Assembly: GCF_002288525.1 (NCBI RefSeq)
Contig: NZ_CP023069.1
Span: 1 to 64,000 of the forward strand
Length of the DNA stretch: 64,000 nt
Source: Sinorhizobium sojae CCBAU 05684
Lineage (GTDB): Bacteria; Pseudomonadota; Alphaproteobacteria; Rhizobiales; Rhizobiaceae
Direction of reading: 5' to 3'
A model generated the notes under the pieces. It ran no database searches. It was not told where the DNA came from and worked only from the letters and a program-made list of their open reading frames with translations. Shown here piece by piece: positions 9,528-19,171 of the stretch. The position numbers and the translations under genes are program-made. Each line of letters starts with the position of its first letter. The stretch's first letter is position 1.

Positions 9528-10447
9528 TAATTGCCAGCGAGGAAGGCGCGGATATCTGACGGCCGAGCGTTCAGGTGGGTGACCAATGCCGCCGCATCGT
9601 AGCCATTTCGGGTCAACGTCGGTTCGAGATCGTCGATGGCGCGAGACAGGATCTGCTCGACGATCTCGGCGGTGACCGGCTTGGCGCCGAGGCGAAAGCC
9701 CTGTTCGAAGGCAAGGGTTAGATGCATCTCGATCTGAAGCGGCGTGCGTAGCCGTTCGGCGATGAGGTCGATGGCGTCTTCCTCGAGGAGTTCGCCAACC
9801 TTCACGCCTTCGGCTGCACAGGCGCCGAGCAGCCATGCGACATAGTCGCGGCGCGCGGAACCGATCCCCTCGTAGTCGAAAATGGTGGTTCGATAGCCGA
9901 TCTCCTCCATTTGCGGACGACGCAGATCATTGCGAAGTCGAGGATGGCCGACAAGCAGCACGGAGAGGAGCACGCCGGCGTCGGCAACCACCTCCATCAG
10001 GCGCTTCAGGCCGGTTAGGGTCTTGTGGTGCAAGTCATGGGCCTCATCGACCACGAGGACGACTGGCCGTTTGCCCTTTTTCATGATGTCGCGCAGGTCG
10101 CGCTCCCGCCGCTCGGCCTGCTTGGGGATCTTCACCTGCGCGCGATCGCCGGGCGACAAATCGTAGAACAAGGCTTCAATGAGCGATGGCAGCGAAGTGC
10201 GTCGCTTGTCGACCGCCAACGACTTGGCGAGCGCGACCTTGCCGGCTTTGGTGAGTTCGGCCTCGATACGCCGCAGAAGGTGCGTTTTTCCCGAACCGAC
10301 CAGGCCGGAGACTACGACAAGCCTGCCGGTCTGGACGGCTGCGCAAACCTCGCGAATGATGGTACGCTGATGCTCGGTCTCGAAGTTGCCGGCCCCCTGG
10401 AAAGGTCGGTCGAGGCCGTAACTGGATTGAACGTCAGCGAGCATCAT
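9527..10447 (-). CDS. tniB: TniB-like transposition ATPase
   Basis: This 306-residue AAA-type ATPase is the target-handling or activator subunit of TniA/TniB transposons. Walker A is GLVGSGKTHLLRRIE near residue 46 and Walker B is VVLVVDEAHDLH near residue 130. The sensor-like stretch LLSVLLVGHPRL follows. It resembles ExeA/TniB ATPases. Its start overlaps the transposase stop by 4 bases (ATGA), so the two are translationally coupled. It ends at the terminal repeat. Confidence 0.88.
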   Translation of the reverse strand: MMLADVQSSYGLDRPFQGAGNFETEHQRTIIREVCAAVQTGRLVVVSGLVGSGKTHLLRRIEAELTKAGKVALAKSLAVDKRRTSLPSLIEALFYDLSPGDRAQVKIPKQAERRERDLRDIMKKGKRPVVLVVDEAHDLHHKTLTGLKRLMEVVADAGVLLSVLLVGHPRLRNDLRRPQMEEIGYRTTIFDYEGIGSARRDYVAWLLGACAAEGVKVGELLEEDAIDLIAERLRTPLQIEMHLTLAFEQGFRLGAKPVTAEIVEQILSRAIDDLEPTLTRNGYDAAALVTHLNARPSDIRAFLAGN

Positions 10448-12096
10448 TCTTCCTTTCGTCGCGCCTGGAAGCGTTCGCGGATACGGGCTGCGATCGCCTT
10501 TTTGTCGAGTGTTTCTCCGAGCAGTTCATCGATGAAGGCGCGATCGCTGGGATTCATCGCGCCAATCGGCCGGCCGAGCTGGTCGGCAATCGCCCCACGA
10601 GCTGCAAGGCCACTTCCATAGGCGGTCTCTATTGCGGGTTCCGGAAACGGTGTGCGCCGTACGCTCAGCCCAGCGGCGGTCGGGGGCAGCGAGGGCAATG
10701 GGCGATCCCCGCCGGTGACCGCGGCGCGGGGGAGCCCCAGTTTGTCGGCGAGCCGGACAACCTTGTCGAGCCGCTCTTCGATCTTGCTCTTCTGGTATTT
10801 GCGATAGCGAAACAGGGGAACCGCCCCGCGCGAAGGCTGGAATGGGCCGAAGCGTTTGCCCTCATACTCGACGAACAATTCCTGATCGAACAGGCCCCAG
10901 AGCAAAGTCACTGTTTCGCCGGCAAGTTCGGGCTCGACCTCATAGGATGCGCCCTCGACCGATACGGTCGCGTCTCCAGCAACGGTCCGTCGCTCCGGTT
11001 CGCGCGCAAAGGCGCAGAACCGTTCCCAGGAGCACATCGCCCGCACGCCATCAGGGGAAAGATGCCGCAGCCAATCCTCAATGCGTGCATGCGATTCGGT
11101 GCGGTGTTCGCCGTTGTTGTAGGTGATTAACGCGCGCCTGAACCAAAGGTTGGCTTCCTCTTCGTCCTTCGGTTTGTGGAAGTGATAAAGGGTCTCGTGC
11201 ACTTCCTTGATCGTACGAAACGGCCGTTCGACCTTGCCTTTGGCACGCGCTGGCGTACGTCGCTCGCTGTCCGACGGGGGCATATGCGTGAGAACCCTGA
11301 CACCGAGACTGCCCATGACGGATTGGAAGACGCGCGAGCGGCTCACCGGCCCGTTATCCATATGGATCGTCGTTGGGATCCCCTGAAGCGGCAGTTCCGG
11401 TTCGGGCTTGGTGGCGAAGGCATTGTAGAGGAACCGCAAGGCAGACTCCGCGTCTTCGCCGTAGACGCAGCGGTATTCCTGATAGCTCGCGCCAGAGCGA
11501 TCATCGACAACCGAGAACAGCATCAGGATTGGCCGGCCGCGCCCTTCCTCGACCCAAAGCGGTGCTTCCACCTGCTTCAGATCGGACGGGCTCATGTCGA
11601 AGTGCCACAGTTCGTTGGAGCGCCGCGCCTGGAAGCGGACGGCGGCCACCGGGCGGGTGACGCGCCTATAGTCGAGGCCGCAAACGTGCAGCAGCCGATC
11701 GACCGTTGCGCGTTTCAGCAGCCCGGGCGGCGCACGCACCAGGCCATCGGGCGTCTCCACCCCGTCGTCCTCAAGCAGCTTTATGGCGCGCGCCGTGGAG
11801 ATGTGCCGCCCCTTCCGGTTCGCCGTCCTGATCTTTAGGGCGGCGATGATCTCGGCATAGGTTTCCATCTCCGGCTGCGGGGCGATCCGGGAGGTTCCAT
11901 GATCGGCGCGTCGTACGGATTTCGGGCGGTTCAATTCGCGCAGCGCCCGATAGATGGTCCAGATCGAAAAGCCGTAGGCATCGGCAGCGCGTGCGACAAT
12001 CTCGGTGCGGCCTGGATCTCTGGGGGAAAGCAGCGACAACCGGCGTCGAATATCGACAAGAGCCTCGCCGGGCGGCCGCTTCCTCCGCTCAGCCAT
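10444..12096 (-). CDS. tniA: TniA-like DDE transposase (rve/Mu-type integrase core)
   Basis: This 550-residue protein should cut and join the transposon ends. An N-terminal helix-turn-helix region (DAYGFSIWTIYRALRELNR) precedes a retroviral-integrase fold. The DDE residues are visible in WHFDMSPSD, then TIHMDNGPV and later GKVERPFRTIKE. The C-terminal part (EGASYEVEPELAG) is the Mu-type domain. It overlaps tniB downstream and the resolvase upstream by a few bases. The part encoding its C-terminus recurs as a fragment at 23487-24022. Confidence 0.9.
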   Translation of the reverse strand: MAERRKRPPGEALVDIRRRLSLLSPRDPGRTEIVARAADAYGFSIWTIYRALRELNRPKSVRRADHGTSRIAPQPEMETYAEIIAALKIRTANRKGRHISTARAIKLLEDDGVETPDGLVRAPPGLLKRATVDRLLHVCGLDYRRVTRPVAAVRFQARRSNELWHFDMSPSDLKQVEAPLWVEEGRGRPILMLFSVVDDRSGASYQEYRCVYGEDAESALRFLYNAFATKPEPELPLQGIPTTIHMDNGPVSRSRVFQSVMGSLGVRVLTHMPPSDSERRTPARAKGKVERPFRTIKEVHETLYHFHKPKDEEEANLWFRRALITYNNGEHRTESHARIEDWLRHLSPDGVRAMCSWERFCAFAREPERRTVAGDATVSVEGASYEVEPELAGETVTLLWGLFDQELFVEYEGKRFGPFQPSRGAVPLFRYRKYQKSKIEERLDKVVRLADKLGLPRAAVTGGDRPLPSLPPTAAGLSVRRTPFPEPAIETAYGSGLAARGAIADQLGRPIGAMNPSDRAFIDELLGETLDKKAIAARIRERFQARRKEE

Positions 12097-12691
12097 GGGC
12101 TTCCTCGGATTCCACTATTTTGGTGACGCCACCCTTCTTGCCGATATGGCGATAGAGGGTTGCCACCGAAACTCCCATGCGCTGAGCAATATTGCGGACA
12201 GGTATGCTTCCTTCCTTCATCAGGGCGCGCGCGGCGGCAATATCACTCGGGCGCATCGCGGGCGGGCGGCCACCCTTACGGCCACGTTGCCGCGCCTCGA
12301 CCAGTCCAGCCGTCGTGCGTTCACGGATCAGAGCGCGTTCAAATTGGGCGATCGCACCGAAGACATGGAATGTCAGCATGCCGCCCGGCGTCGTCGTATC
12401 GATGCTCTCGGTCAACGACACGAGCCCGATCTTCGCGCGCTCCAGCTCTTCCGCGGTCGCAATGAGCTTCTTCAACGATCGCGCCAACCGATCGAGTTTC
12501 CAGACAACGAGCGTGTCACCCGTGCGAAGCACGTCGGAGAGAATTCTGCCCAGTTCCGGGCGGTCATCCGCAGCGCCGGATCCACGCTCGGTAAACACCT
12601 TCTCGCAACCGGCGCGTCTCAGGGCCTCAAGTTGAAGCTCCGGATTTTGATCGATCGTGCTGACCCTGGCGTACCCGACCCGCATAGCCAC
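12089..12691 (-). CDS. Serine resolvase of the transposon
   Basis: This 200-residue resolvase/invertase-family protein should resolve cointegrates. It begins MAMRVGYARVSTIDQNPELQ with the catalytic serine in ARVS. It contains VVWKLDRLARSLKKL and FERALIRERTTAGL, and ends with a helix-turn-helix (RNIAQRMGVSVATLYRHI). Its 3' end overlaps the transposase gene by 8 bases, so the three genes form one operon. A palindrome just upstream is a likely res subsite. Confidence 0.92.
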   Translation of the reverse strand: MAMRVGYARVSTIDQNPELQLEALRRAGCEKVFTERGSGAADDRPELGRILSDVLRTGDTLVVWKLDRLARSLKKLIATAEELERAKIGLVSLTESIDTTTPGGMLTFHVFGAIAQFERALIRERTTAGLVEARQRGRKGGRPPAMRPSDIAAARALMKEGSIPVRNIAQRMGVSVATLYRHIGKKGGVTKIVESEEAHG

Positions 12692-12697
12692 CCTAAA

Positions 12698-12719
12698 GTT
12701 CTCGAAAGTCGTCGAGAAC
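12698..12719. promoter_or_regulatory. Likely resolvase binding (res) subsite
   Basis: GTTCTCGA and TCGAGAAC form an inverted repeat with a 6-base spacer, 7 bases upstream of the resolvase start. Resolvase genes usually lie beside their res site, and this imperfect palindrome suits a dimer subsite. Other subsites were not identified. Confidence 0.5.
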
Positions 12720-13155
12720 GTAGCATTTTGCGACAGAGGTATCCAGAACAGTTTTGAGAAGACTCTGTGACATCATTTGAGGTTGAAGGAGGCTTTCGCT
12801 GTGGATTACTCAAAAACGGTCGTTTATGACAAGGCACCCGAGGAACCCCGGTTGTGAGCCTGACGGTCGAATAGTTCCGCCTATGGGCGGGGGGAACAGG
12901 AGCACTGGAAACCGCCGGGGCTCTAGTCGCCGCTGGATGAAAGTTCCGTGGCAGGTCATCTTCGTTTCGGAAACCTACCAACCTACCTGCGGTTGGGATA
13001 GATTGTCAGGCTTGCGGCGTGAAATGTCCGATCGAGTTCGTGGCGGCGGTTCGAGGCTCCCTTCTTCGCAACCCTTGATGATGTGGACGCCCCCGCGCCG
13101 GCGGTTGCCGCTATGATGCCGGCCAGTTACCCGCAGCAAAAGAGGAGCGTTGACA

Positions 13156-14150
13156 ATGCAGATCACGACCGTTGGATTGGATTTGGCCAAGAGCGTGTTT
13201 CAGGCGCATGGTGTCGATGAGACAGGCGCAACCGTGCTGGTGAAACGGCTGCATCGCAAGCAGATGCTGCCGTTCTTCTCGAAGCTGCCACCCTGCCTAA
13301 TCGGAATGGAAGCGTGTGGCACAGCGCACCATTGGGCTCGGACGCTCGCCGCCATGGGGCACGAGGTCCGGCTCATTCCCCATCCTACGTGAAGCCCTAT
13401 GTCAAACGCGGCAAGAGCGACGCGCTGGATGCCGAGGCAATCTGCGAAGCCGTGCAGCGCCCGACGATGCGGTTCGTGCCTGTGAAGACGGTGGCGCAGC
13501 AGAGCATTCTCATGACGCATCGCGCCAGGTCGCTGCTCGTTCGCCAACGCACCATGGTCGCAAATGCGTTGCGGGCGCATCTGGCTGAACTCGGCTTAGT
13601 CGCCAATCCAGGCATTGCCAATCTGGCAAAGTTGGCGCAGCAAGCGCTGTCTGGCGAGAGCAGCTTGCCCTCCTATGCCCGGACCACGCTGGACATTCTG
13701 ATCCGGCAGATCCTGGTGTTTGCCGATGAGATCGCTGCGCTGGATCAGCAACTTCTCGCTTGGCATGCCGACAGCGAGGCCAGTCGCCGGCTCTCCGCTA
13801 TCCCCGGCCTCGGCATAGTCACAGCCACGGCGGTCGCCGCCACCGTCACCGATCCCGAGCAATTCCGCTCCGGCAGGCAATTTGCCGCCTGGCTCGGCCT
13901 GACGCCGCAGCAGTGTTCGACCGGAGGAAAAACCCAGCTCGGCGGCATCTCCAAGCAGGGAGACCGATACTTGCGGAGGTTGCTCGTCGTCGGCGCCACC
14001 GCCGTTATCCGTCATACGAAGGACAAGGCAACGCCCCTGGCGAACTGGATCAGAAAGCTCCTGGAGAAAAAGCCGTTCAGGCTGGTCTCCGTTGCCCTCG
14101 CCAATAAACTCGCGCGGATCGCATGGGTCGTGCTGACCCGCAAGGAGTAA
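13156..14150 (+). pseudogene. IS110-family transposase, frameshifted
   Basis: This is a DEDD-type transposase of the IS110 family. The first part (MQITTVGLDLAKSVFQAHG, ending RLIPH) runs to a stop at 13392. The remainder (YVKPYVKRGKSDALDAEAI to WVVLTRKE) continues in another frame from about 13385. Family features are present on both sides: DLAKS, the SDALDAEAI segment, and the C-terminal IPGLGIVTATA and WLGLTPQQ. One base near 13383-13388 separates the frames. It lies inside the large transposon, between the resolvase gene and IS66. Confidence 0.85.
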
Positions 14151-14158
14151 CCATCCGG

Positions 14159-14449
14159 TCAGGACCGCAGTAGCCGAGGCTTTTTGCGATTTCTTTCTGC
14201 CACTGGTTTCGATGGCGGGTCGCCAATTCCGCGAAGATTGCGGATAATCTGTTGAAGGTTTTCGATCCCCACTTGGGTGAACAAGATGATGTGCTCGCTG
14301 AGCTCCGAGGCCGGATAGTCATCATATGCCCACAAGCAGCCATCTTCAGAGAACATCTCAATCGAACATTCTCGCAAGAAGTCTTCGTCCTCATCAAGCA
14401 TCGCGGCGACATATTTCAGGGTGTAGAGGGCAGAGTTGCGGTAGCCCAT
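14159..14449 (-). CDS. Small acidic hypothetical protein, IS66 passenger
   Basis: This 96-residue protein (MGYRNSALYTLKYVAAMLDE, then an acidic centre with SELSEHIILFTQVG) has no motif that I recognise. It is the last gene on the minus strand of the IS66 block, 29 bases after the pRiA4b-ORF3-like gene, so it is probably cotranscribed as a passenger. The basic tail (RNRKKPRLLRS) contrasts with an acidic core. Confidence 0.6.
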   Translation of the reverse strand: MGYRNSALYTLKYVAAMLDEDEDFLRECSIEMFSEDGCLWAYDDYPASELSEHIILFTQVGIENLQQIIRNLRGIGDPPSKPVAERNRKKPRLLRS

Positions 14450-14478
14450 GATGCCTCGTTCTGTGTTTTCAGATTTGG

Positions 14479-15090
14479 TCAGTGCTGCTGGTTTTGGCTC
14501 TTCGCAAATCCAGCTTTTCCAAGTGTCCGACGGCGGGCAATTTTAGCGACACGGTCTTGAATGATATCAACGCTTAAATCTTCTGGGTCGAAGCGGCCAC
14601 CATACCAACGCACGAACTCTCGATGCTGCGCATGCCGTGGCTTCGCCATGACGTTCAGGAATTCCTCGAACCCCGAGGTGCTGCCAACATCTTCCGGCGG
14701 CGCTCTGCGCTCACCATCGATGAAGCGCGGATATTCGATGCTGGGGTTTCCATCCTCCACTGCCTCGACCGTGATAGTGTGCCGCCAGTTATCACCAAAG
14801 TCATAGGTGTAGCTAAAGGTCGCGATCCCACGCTCGATGAGTGCCGCTATGCGGACGTTGCGAGCAGCAAAGGTTTTGCGTTCGTAGAGGTCTTCTGGAT
14901 CCGGCACATCGTAACATCGCCCACCAGCCTCGAACTCGAACAGATGATAATCCTCGAACAGCATCACGGCCTGAATGACATCGTGGAGCCCCTTCAAGCT
15001 CATCGTGAGTGGAACCTCGACCCTGCGCCAGATCAAAGGCTCGATATCGTCGAGTTGGATATGTAGCCTGGCGATGCGATCGACGGTCAT
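14479..15090 (-). CDS. Plasmid pRiA4b ORF-3-like protein
   Basis: This 203-residue protein has the pRiA4b ORF-3 signature: LHIQLDDIEPLIWRRVEVP near the N-terminus, then FSYTYDFGDNWRHTI in the centre. The molecular function of the family is unknown; it is frequent on plasmids and near IS66 elements. The ATG at 15090 is preferred to an upstream in-frame ATG (15132) because it overlaps the tnpC stop as ATGA, indicating coupling. Confidence 0.85.
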   Translation of the reverse strand: MTVDRIARLHIQLDDIEPLIWRRVEVPLTMSLKGLHDVIQAVMLFEDYHLFEFEAGGRCYDVPDPEDLYERKTFAARNVRIAALIERGIATFSYTYDFGDNWRHTITVEAVEDGNPSIEYPRFIDGERRAPPEDVGSTSGFEEFLNVMAKPRHAQHREFVRWYGGRFDPEDLSVDIIQDRVAKIARRRTLGKAGFAKSQNQQH

Positions 15091-16724
15091 GATGCCAAAG
15101 CCATCATAGGCCGCGGACCTGTCCAATTCCACGGCAGCAGCTCTGCAAGCTTTGTTGTCGGCGTGTCAGCGATACGCGCGAGAACGTCGGCAAGCCAAGC
15201 CTGCGGATCGACGTCGTTGAGCTTGGCCGTCATGATCATCGTCGCCATGAAGGCGGCGCGATCAGCACCACGATCAGAACCCGCAAACAGCCACGACTTC
15301 CTGCCGAGAGCGAAGCCGCGCAGAGCGCGTTCGGCGGCATTGTTGGTCAGGCAAATCCGACCGTCGCCCAGGAAGGACGTAAAGCCCTCCCAGCGCTTTA
15401 GCATGTAGTCGATCGGCTCGGCGACCGGAGAGCTGCGCGACAGCTTTGTCCGCTCGGCCCGCATCCAGGCCTCAAGCTCTTCGACAAGACGACGGCTGTC
15501 CCGCTGGCGTCGCGCCAGTCTTTCACTTGCAGCGAGACGATTGATGTCACGCTCGATATCGAACAGGGCATCGATCCGTTTCACGGCCTCGAGCGCCACC
15601 GGCGAGATCGGCGTGGCGTTCTTTCCCCGTTTGGCGTTGGTGGCGATGTCGGCAAGCACGAAGAACTTGCGACGCGAATGCGACCAGCACAATGCCTGGG
15701 TCAGCGGACCAGAATCGCGGTCCATTTTGAAGAGCGGGTTGTAGCCGCCATAGGCGTCGGCCTGCAGAATGCCGGTGAAGGTCTTTAGATGGCGCTCGGG
15801 ATGTTCCTGCCGCCGATCGCGGGAGGCATAGTAGAGGGCGGCTGGCGGCGACGTTCCGCTGAACGGCCGATCGTCCCTGACATAGGTCCAAATCCGCCCG
15901 GTATCGGTCTTGCCCTTCGCCAGGATCGGCACGGTCGTGTCATCGCCATGTAGACGCTCGGCGGTCAGCACATGCGCCTCGATCAATCCGTGCAAGGGCT
16001 TCAAGACCGCGGCGCAAGCCCCCACCTGGTCGGCAAGCGTCGAGAGGCTGAGGTCGACACCCTCGCGGGCATAGCGTTCACTTTGCCGGTTCAGCGGTTG
16101 ATGCTGGCCGAACTTCTCAAACAGGATCATCGCCAGCAGGTTTGGCCCTGCAAAACCGCGCGGCGTCACATGGAAAGGGGCCGGTGGCTGGGCGATCTTC
16201 TCGCATTCGCGGCAGGAGAACTTCTCGCGCACCGTCTGGATGACCTTCCACTGGCGCGGGATCACTTCCAGCGTCTCGGCAATGTCCTCGCCCAGTTTCG
16301 CCAGCTTGGCCGAGCCGCAGCATGGGCAGCTTGTTGGCGGAGCAATGACGACGCGTTCGCGCGGCAGGTGCTCCGGAAACGGCTTGCGCGATGGACGCTT
16401 GCGCTCGAAGGCCCGAACCGTCGAGGATCGTGCCGCCAGTTCAGCGGCCAATTCGTCCTGGCTGGCGTCCGCCTCCAACTCTTCGAGCTGCAATTCCATC
16501 TGCTCAAGAAGCCGCGCCTTGCGCTCCGAGCGGCTGCCATGAATGTCGCGCTTGAGCTTCTCGATCTCCAGCCTCAACCTGGCAATCAGCGCATCCGAAT
16601 GCGAGTTCACTGCCTGGGCTCGGGCAGCAACGGCCTCGGCTTCACGGCGTGCCGCGCGCTCGGCGAGGATCATCGCATGCGCGCTGGCAAGGTCGTCGGG
16701 AAGCTGATCGGCCGCATCGGTCAT
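15087..16724 (-). CDS. IS66 transposase TnpC
   Basis: This 545-residue DDE transposase has the usual IS66 layout: an N-terminal leucine-rich coiled coil (IARLRLEIEKLKRDIHG), a zinc-finger-like CPCCGSAKLAKLGED with a second pair in CRECEKI, then the catalytic core (HGDDTTVPIL, LQADAYGGYNPL) and the terminal NNAAERALRGFALGRKSW. Length is normal and the frame intact. Confidence 0.93.
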   Translation of the reverse strand: MTDAADQLPDDLASAHAMILAERAARREAEAVAARAQAVNSHSDALIARLRLEIEKLKRDIHGSRSERKARLLEQMELQLEELEADASQDELAAELAARSSTVRAFERKRPSRKPFPEHLPRERVVIAPPTSCPCCGSAKLAKLGEDIAETLEVIPRQWKVIQTVREKFSCRECEKIAQPPAPFHVTPRGFAGPNLLAMILFEKFGQHQPLNRQSERYAREGVDLSLSTLADQVGACAAVLKPLHGLIEAHVLTAERLHGDDTTVPILAKGKTDTGRIWTYVRDDRPFSGTSPPAALYYASRDRRQEHPERHLKTFTGILQADAYGGYNPLFKMDRDSGPLTQALCWSHSRRKFFVLADIATNAKRGKNATPISPVALEAVKRIDALFDIERDINRLAASERLARRQRDSRRLVEELEAWMRAERTKLSRSSPVAEPIDYMLKRWEGFTSFLGDGRICLTNNAAERALRGFALGRKSWLFAGSDRGADRAAFMATMIMTAKLNDVDPQAWLADVLARIADTPTTKLAELLPWNWTGPRPMMALAS

Positions 16725-16769
16725 GGCGAGATGGAATCATATTCGCTCCGACCTTTCCAGCCATTTCCA

Positions 16770-17117
16770 CTATCCAGCAGAGCTCGGACGCCAGGTTTTT
16801 TGCGGCATTCGCCAGTCGATTCCTTCGAGCAGATAGCCGAGCTGCGCCGGCGTGATCACCACCGTGCCGTCGGCCGCTGACGGCCAGATAAAGCGGCCGC
16901 GCTCAAGCTTCTTCGTGAACAGGCAGGCACCCTGGCCGTCGTGCCAGATCACCTTGATTAGGCCGCCCTTCCTGCCGCGGAAGCAGAACAAATGGCCGCT
17001 ATGCGGATCACGCTTCAGTGTCTCCTGCACCATCAGCGACAGGCCAGGAAATCCCCTCCGCATGTCCGTATAGCCCGTCGCCAGCCAGACCTTTACGCCG
17101 CTCGGAACCGGGATCAT
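16770..17117 (-). CDS. IS66 Orf2, TnpB
   Basis: This 115-residue protein matches the IS66 Orf2 family, with GVKVWLATGYTDMRRGFPGL and LFCFRGRKGGLIKVIWHDG. It is needed for transposition, but its activity is not defined. It overlaps tnpA by 4 bases, and tnpC begins 45 bases downstream. Confidence 0.93.
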   Translation of the reverse strand: MIPVPSGVKVWLATGYTDMRRGFPGLSLMVQETLKRDPHSGHLFCFRGRKGGLIKVIWHDGQGACLFTKKLERGRFIWPSAADGTVVITPAQLGYLLEGIDWRMPQKTWRPSSAG

Positions 17118-17506
17118 CGCCGTTCCACGACATCGAGGATGCGGCCCAGAGCTTCGGTGTCAACATCACTCTCCACTCGAATGCGCCGGCCGCGGCCAAG
17201 CTCGATCGTCACGATACTTGGCTTCTTGCGCGCCCGTGGTGCCGGTGTCGTCTCCAAAGGATCAGGCGCTGGCAACGCCGCGACGACCTCAATCGGAATG
17301 AATGGAGGCACGGACGGCGCTGACATTTGGCAGAGCTCTTTGCGCCACCGGAATAGCTGACTGACATGAATCCCGGCCGAGCGCGCCACATCCGAAACAA
17401 CGGTTCCAGGCTCTAACGCCGCCGCTACCAGCCGTTCTTTCTCTTCGCGAGACCAATGCCGGCGACGCTCGACCGACGTGATCACCTCAATATGCTGCTT
17501 CGTCAT
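17114..17506 (-). CDS. IS66 Orf1, TnpA
   Basis: This 130-residue protein carries the helix-turn-helix of IS66 Orf1: HWSREEKERLVAAALEPG, then VARSAGIHVSQLFRWRKEL. The ATG at 17506 (MTKQHIEVITS) is preferred to one 48 bases upstream because homologues start near the VERRRHWS stretch. The basic C-terminus precedes the ATGA overlap with tnpB. Confidence 0.88.
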   Translation of the reverse strand: MTKQHIEVITSVERRRHWSREEKERLVAAALEPGTVVSDVARSAGIHVSQLFRWRKELCQMSAPSVPPFIPIEVVAALPAPDPLETTPAPRARKKPSIVTIELGRGRRIRVESDVDTEALGRILDVVERR

Positions 17507-17560
17507 AGGACTACTCCCAGTGCTACCACCAGGACTTCCAATGTTCGGCATCACATCACA

Positions 17561-17914
17561 AGACGGCCGTCACCGTGGGGATACCGCAAGGAAGCCTATC
17601 GGGCCCATGAAATGATCGCCTGAGTTCAATCCCAGAGAACCGGGATTGGTAACGGCAGTCGATGATGTGTAACGATCGAGCCAATGGTGAGGCCAACCCG
17701 TCTGATTCAATGCGCTTCAAACGCGCGCCAGCTTGATCAGGGTCCTCATCGGCGGATTTCCATCAGGGCCAGCGGTCAAACTTCATACCGCACAAACAGG
17801 CCGGACATATGAAAGCAACCGATCAAACCACCCGACAAAAAGCCCTTGCCATAGGGGGCGTCCACATATGAATCACGCAACCGACATACAACAACAGATT
17901 TACGGCTCACGCCT
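17561..17914. other. Gap between IS66 and the biosynthetic operon
   Basis: No gene is supported. It should contain the IS66 end and the 3' end of the operon transcript. I found no clear terminator. Confidence 0.4.
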
Positions 17915-19153
17915 TTAGTCCAAAATCAGGCGCGCACTTGCGTGCGCGGCTTTCGCACGTGCGTTAGCCGTTGTGGCTGTTTGTCCCACAGCTAGAATTT
18001 CCGCAACGTGGTCACCATTACTGGTGGGAGGTCGCACATGTGCGCCAAACTTCGCGATTGGCGCGACCGATACAATTCCCGGCATGGCCAGCAATTGCGC
18101 AGTGTTTTTAATCCCACGAAAAATCCCGGGGCGTTCCGTCCAGATGAAATGAATGGCCGCCCCCTTGCTCTCGGCACAACGCCATTCGAGAGTTTTGCCA
18201 AGTGCAGCATCCAGCACTGCCTGCACCGCACTTAATCCAGTTGCCATCTCGATGAGGTGGCTGCCGATCTTTCCTCCCGCAAGTCGCGGATTGATCTCCA
18301 TAATCCTGATATCTTCGCCATCCACGCGACATTCGGTATGCACAGCTCCATGGCAGATATCGAGGGCGTTGAGAACGCGGCACGTAGCTGCGGCCAGAGC
18401 GGCAGCTTCGGGCCCAACATAGGGAAAGCTATGGCCCGCCTCGATGAAATGGTTGCGTTTGAGCCCAGTCATCTCTTTGGTAGTCACTCCTATGACTTGG
18501 CAGGGTCCCGCACAAAACTGGATCGTCTCGACACTAAACTCTGTTCCAGCAATATATGCTTCCATTAAGATCCCTGGAGGTGAACCTTGGCCCGCGGAGT
18601 TGCGCGTGAAGCTTCGCGCGGTCGCCATATAGTCTGTGAGTTGGCTCTCGTTGTGAATAAGCCTAACCCCAACCCCGTCGTTCTCTTCTTGGGGTTTGAC
18701 AACCAAAGGGTAATTCAGTTGCTGCGCCGCCGCCACGGCCTCGTCTGGGTTAAGTGCCAGAAAAAATGGAACATTGTGCTCGGGGGCACGCTCTGCCAAT
18801 GCCAGTCGCATCAGGTGTTTGTTTCTTGCGCGAAGTGCAGCCTCATAGCCTAGACCAGGGAGGGACATTTCCTGCGCAGCAAGTGCAGCCTGGGGAACAT
18901 ACATGTCGGCCGTGGTCGTAACAGCTGCTATAGAGGAATTTAGACCTCTTTGACGCACGATCCTGACCACTTCGGCATGCTTGTTGGTGTCACAGAAGAA
19001 AATATTATCTGCAGAGGACAATACGTCCGCACCGTAACGGCCTCTGTCCCGCGTGAGCAGTGTCACATTGAGGCCTTCGGCATGGGCCAATTGCTGTGCC
19101 CGACTACCAGCTCCCGTGGTGCTCGCTTCAACGAATATGATCTCGCGCTTCAT
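17915..19153 (-). CDS. ATP-grasp ligase (carboxylate-amine ligase family)
   Basis: This 412-residue ATP-grasp enzyme should activate a carboxylate with ATP and join it to an amine. The N-terminal domain (residues 1-110) has Rossmann-like segments (IIFVEASTTGAGSRAQQLA). The nucleotide-binding lobes show YPLVVKPQEENDGVGV (near 150) and ILMEAYIAGTEFSVETI (near 200). The metal-binding motif is IMEINPRLAGGKIG (near 290). It resembles stand-alone peptide or amino-acid ligases rather than purine enzymes. It is the last gene of a tight operon, starting 18 bases after the protease stop. The substrate is unknown; a peptide or an amino acid released by its neighbours is an inference. Confidence 0.85.
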   Translation of the reverse strand: MKREIIFVEASTTGAGSRAQQLAHAEGLNVTLLTRDRGRYGADVLSSADNIFFCDTNKHAEVVRIVRQRGLNSSIAAVTTTADMYVPQAALAAQEMSLPGLGYEAALRARNKHLMRLALAERAPEHNVPFFLALNPDEAVAAAQQLNYPLVVKPQEENDGVGVRLIHNESQLTDYMATARSFTRNSAGQGSPPGILMEAYIAGTEFSVETIQFCAGPCQVIGVTTKEMTGLKRNHFIEAGHSFPYVGPEAAALAAATCRVLNALDICHGAVHTECRVDGEDIRIMEINPRLAGGKIGSHLIEMATGLSAVQAVLDAALGKTLEWRCAESKGAAIHFIWTERPGIFRGIKNTAQLLAMPGIVSVAPIAKFGAHVRPPTSNGDHVAEILAVGQTATTANARAKAAHASARLILD

Positions 19154-19171
19154 GGTGACTGCTGATGCCTA

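Larger units (their letters stand above)
14155..17560 (-). mobile_element. IS66-family insertion sequence with two passenger genes
   Basis: The standard IS66 set tnpA-tnpB-tnpC is present on the minus strand with an ATGA overlap between tnpA and tnpB. Two passenger genes follow tnpC, the first coupled to it by an ATGA overlap. Exact terminal repeats were not resolved, so the outer limits are approximate. Confidence 0.75.

Noticed and set aside
11176-11838. A 220-residue plus-strand frame in tniA
   Set aside because: It is antisense to the TniA catalytic core.
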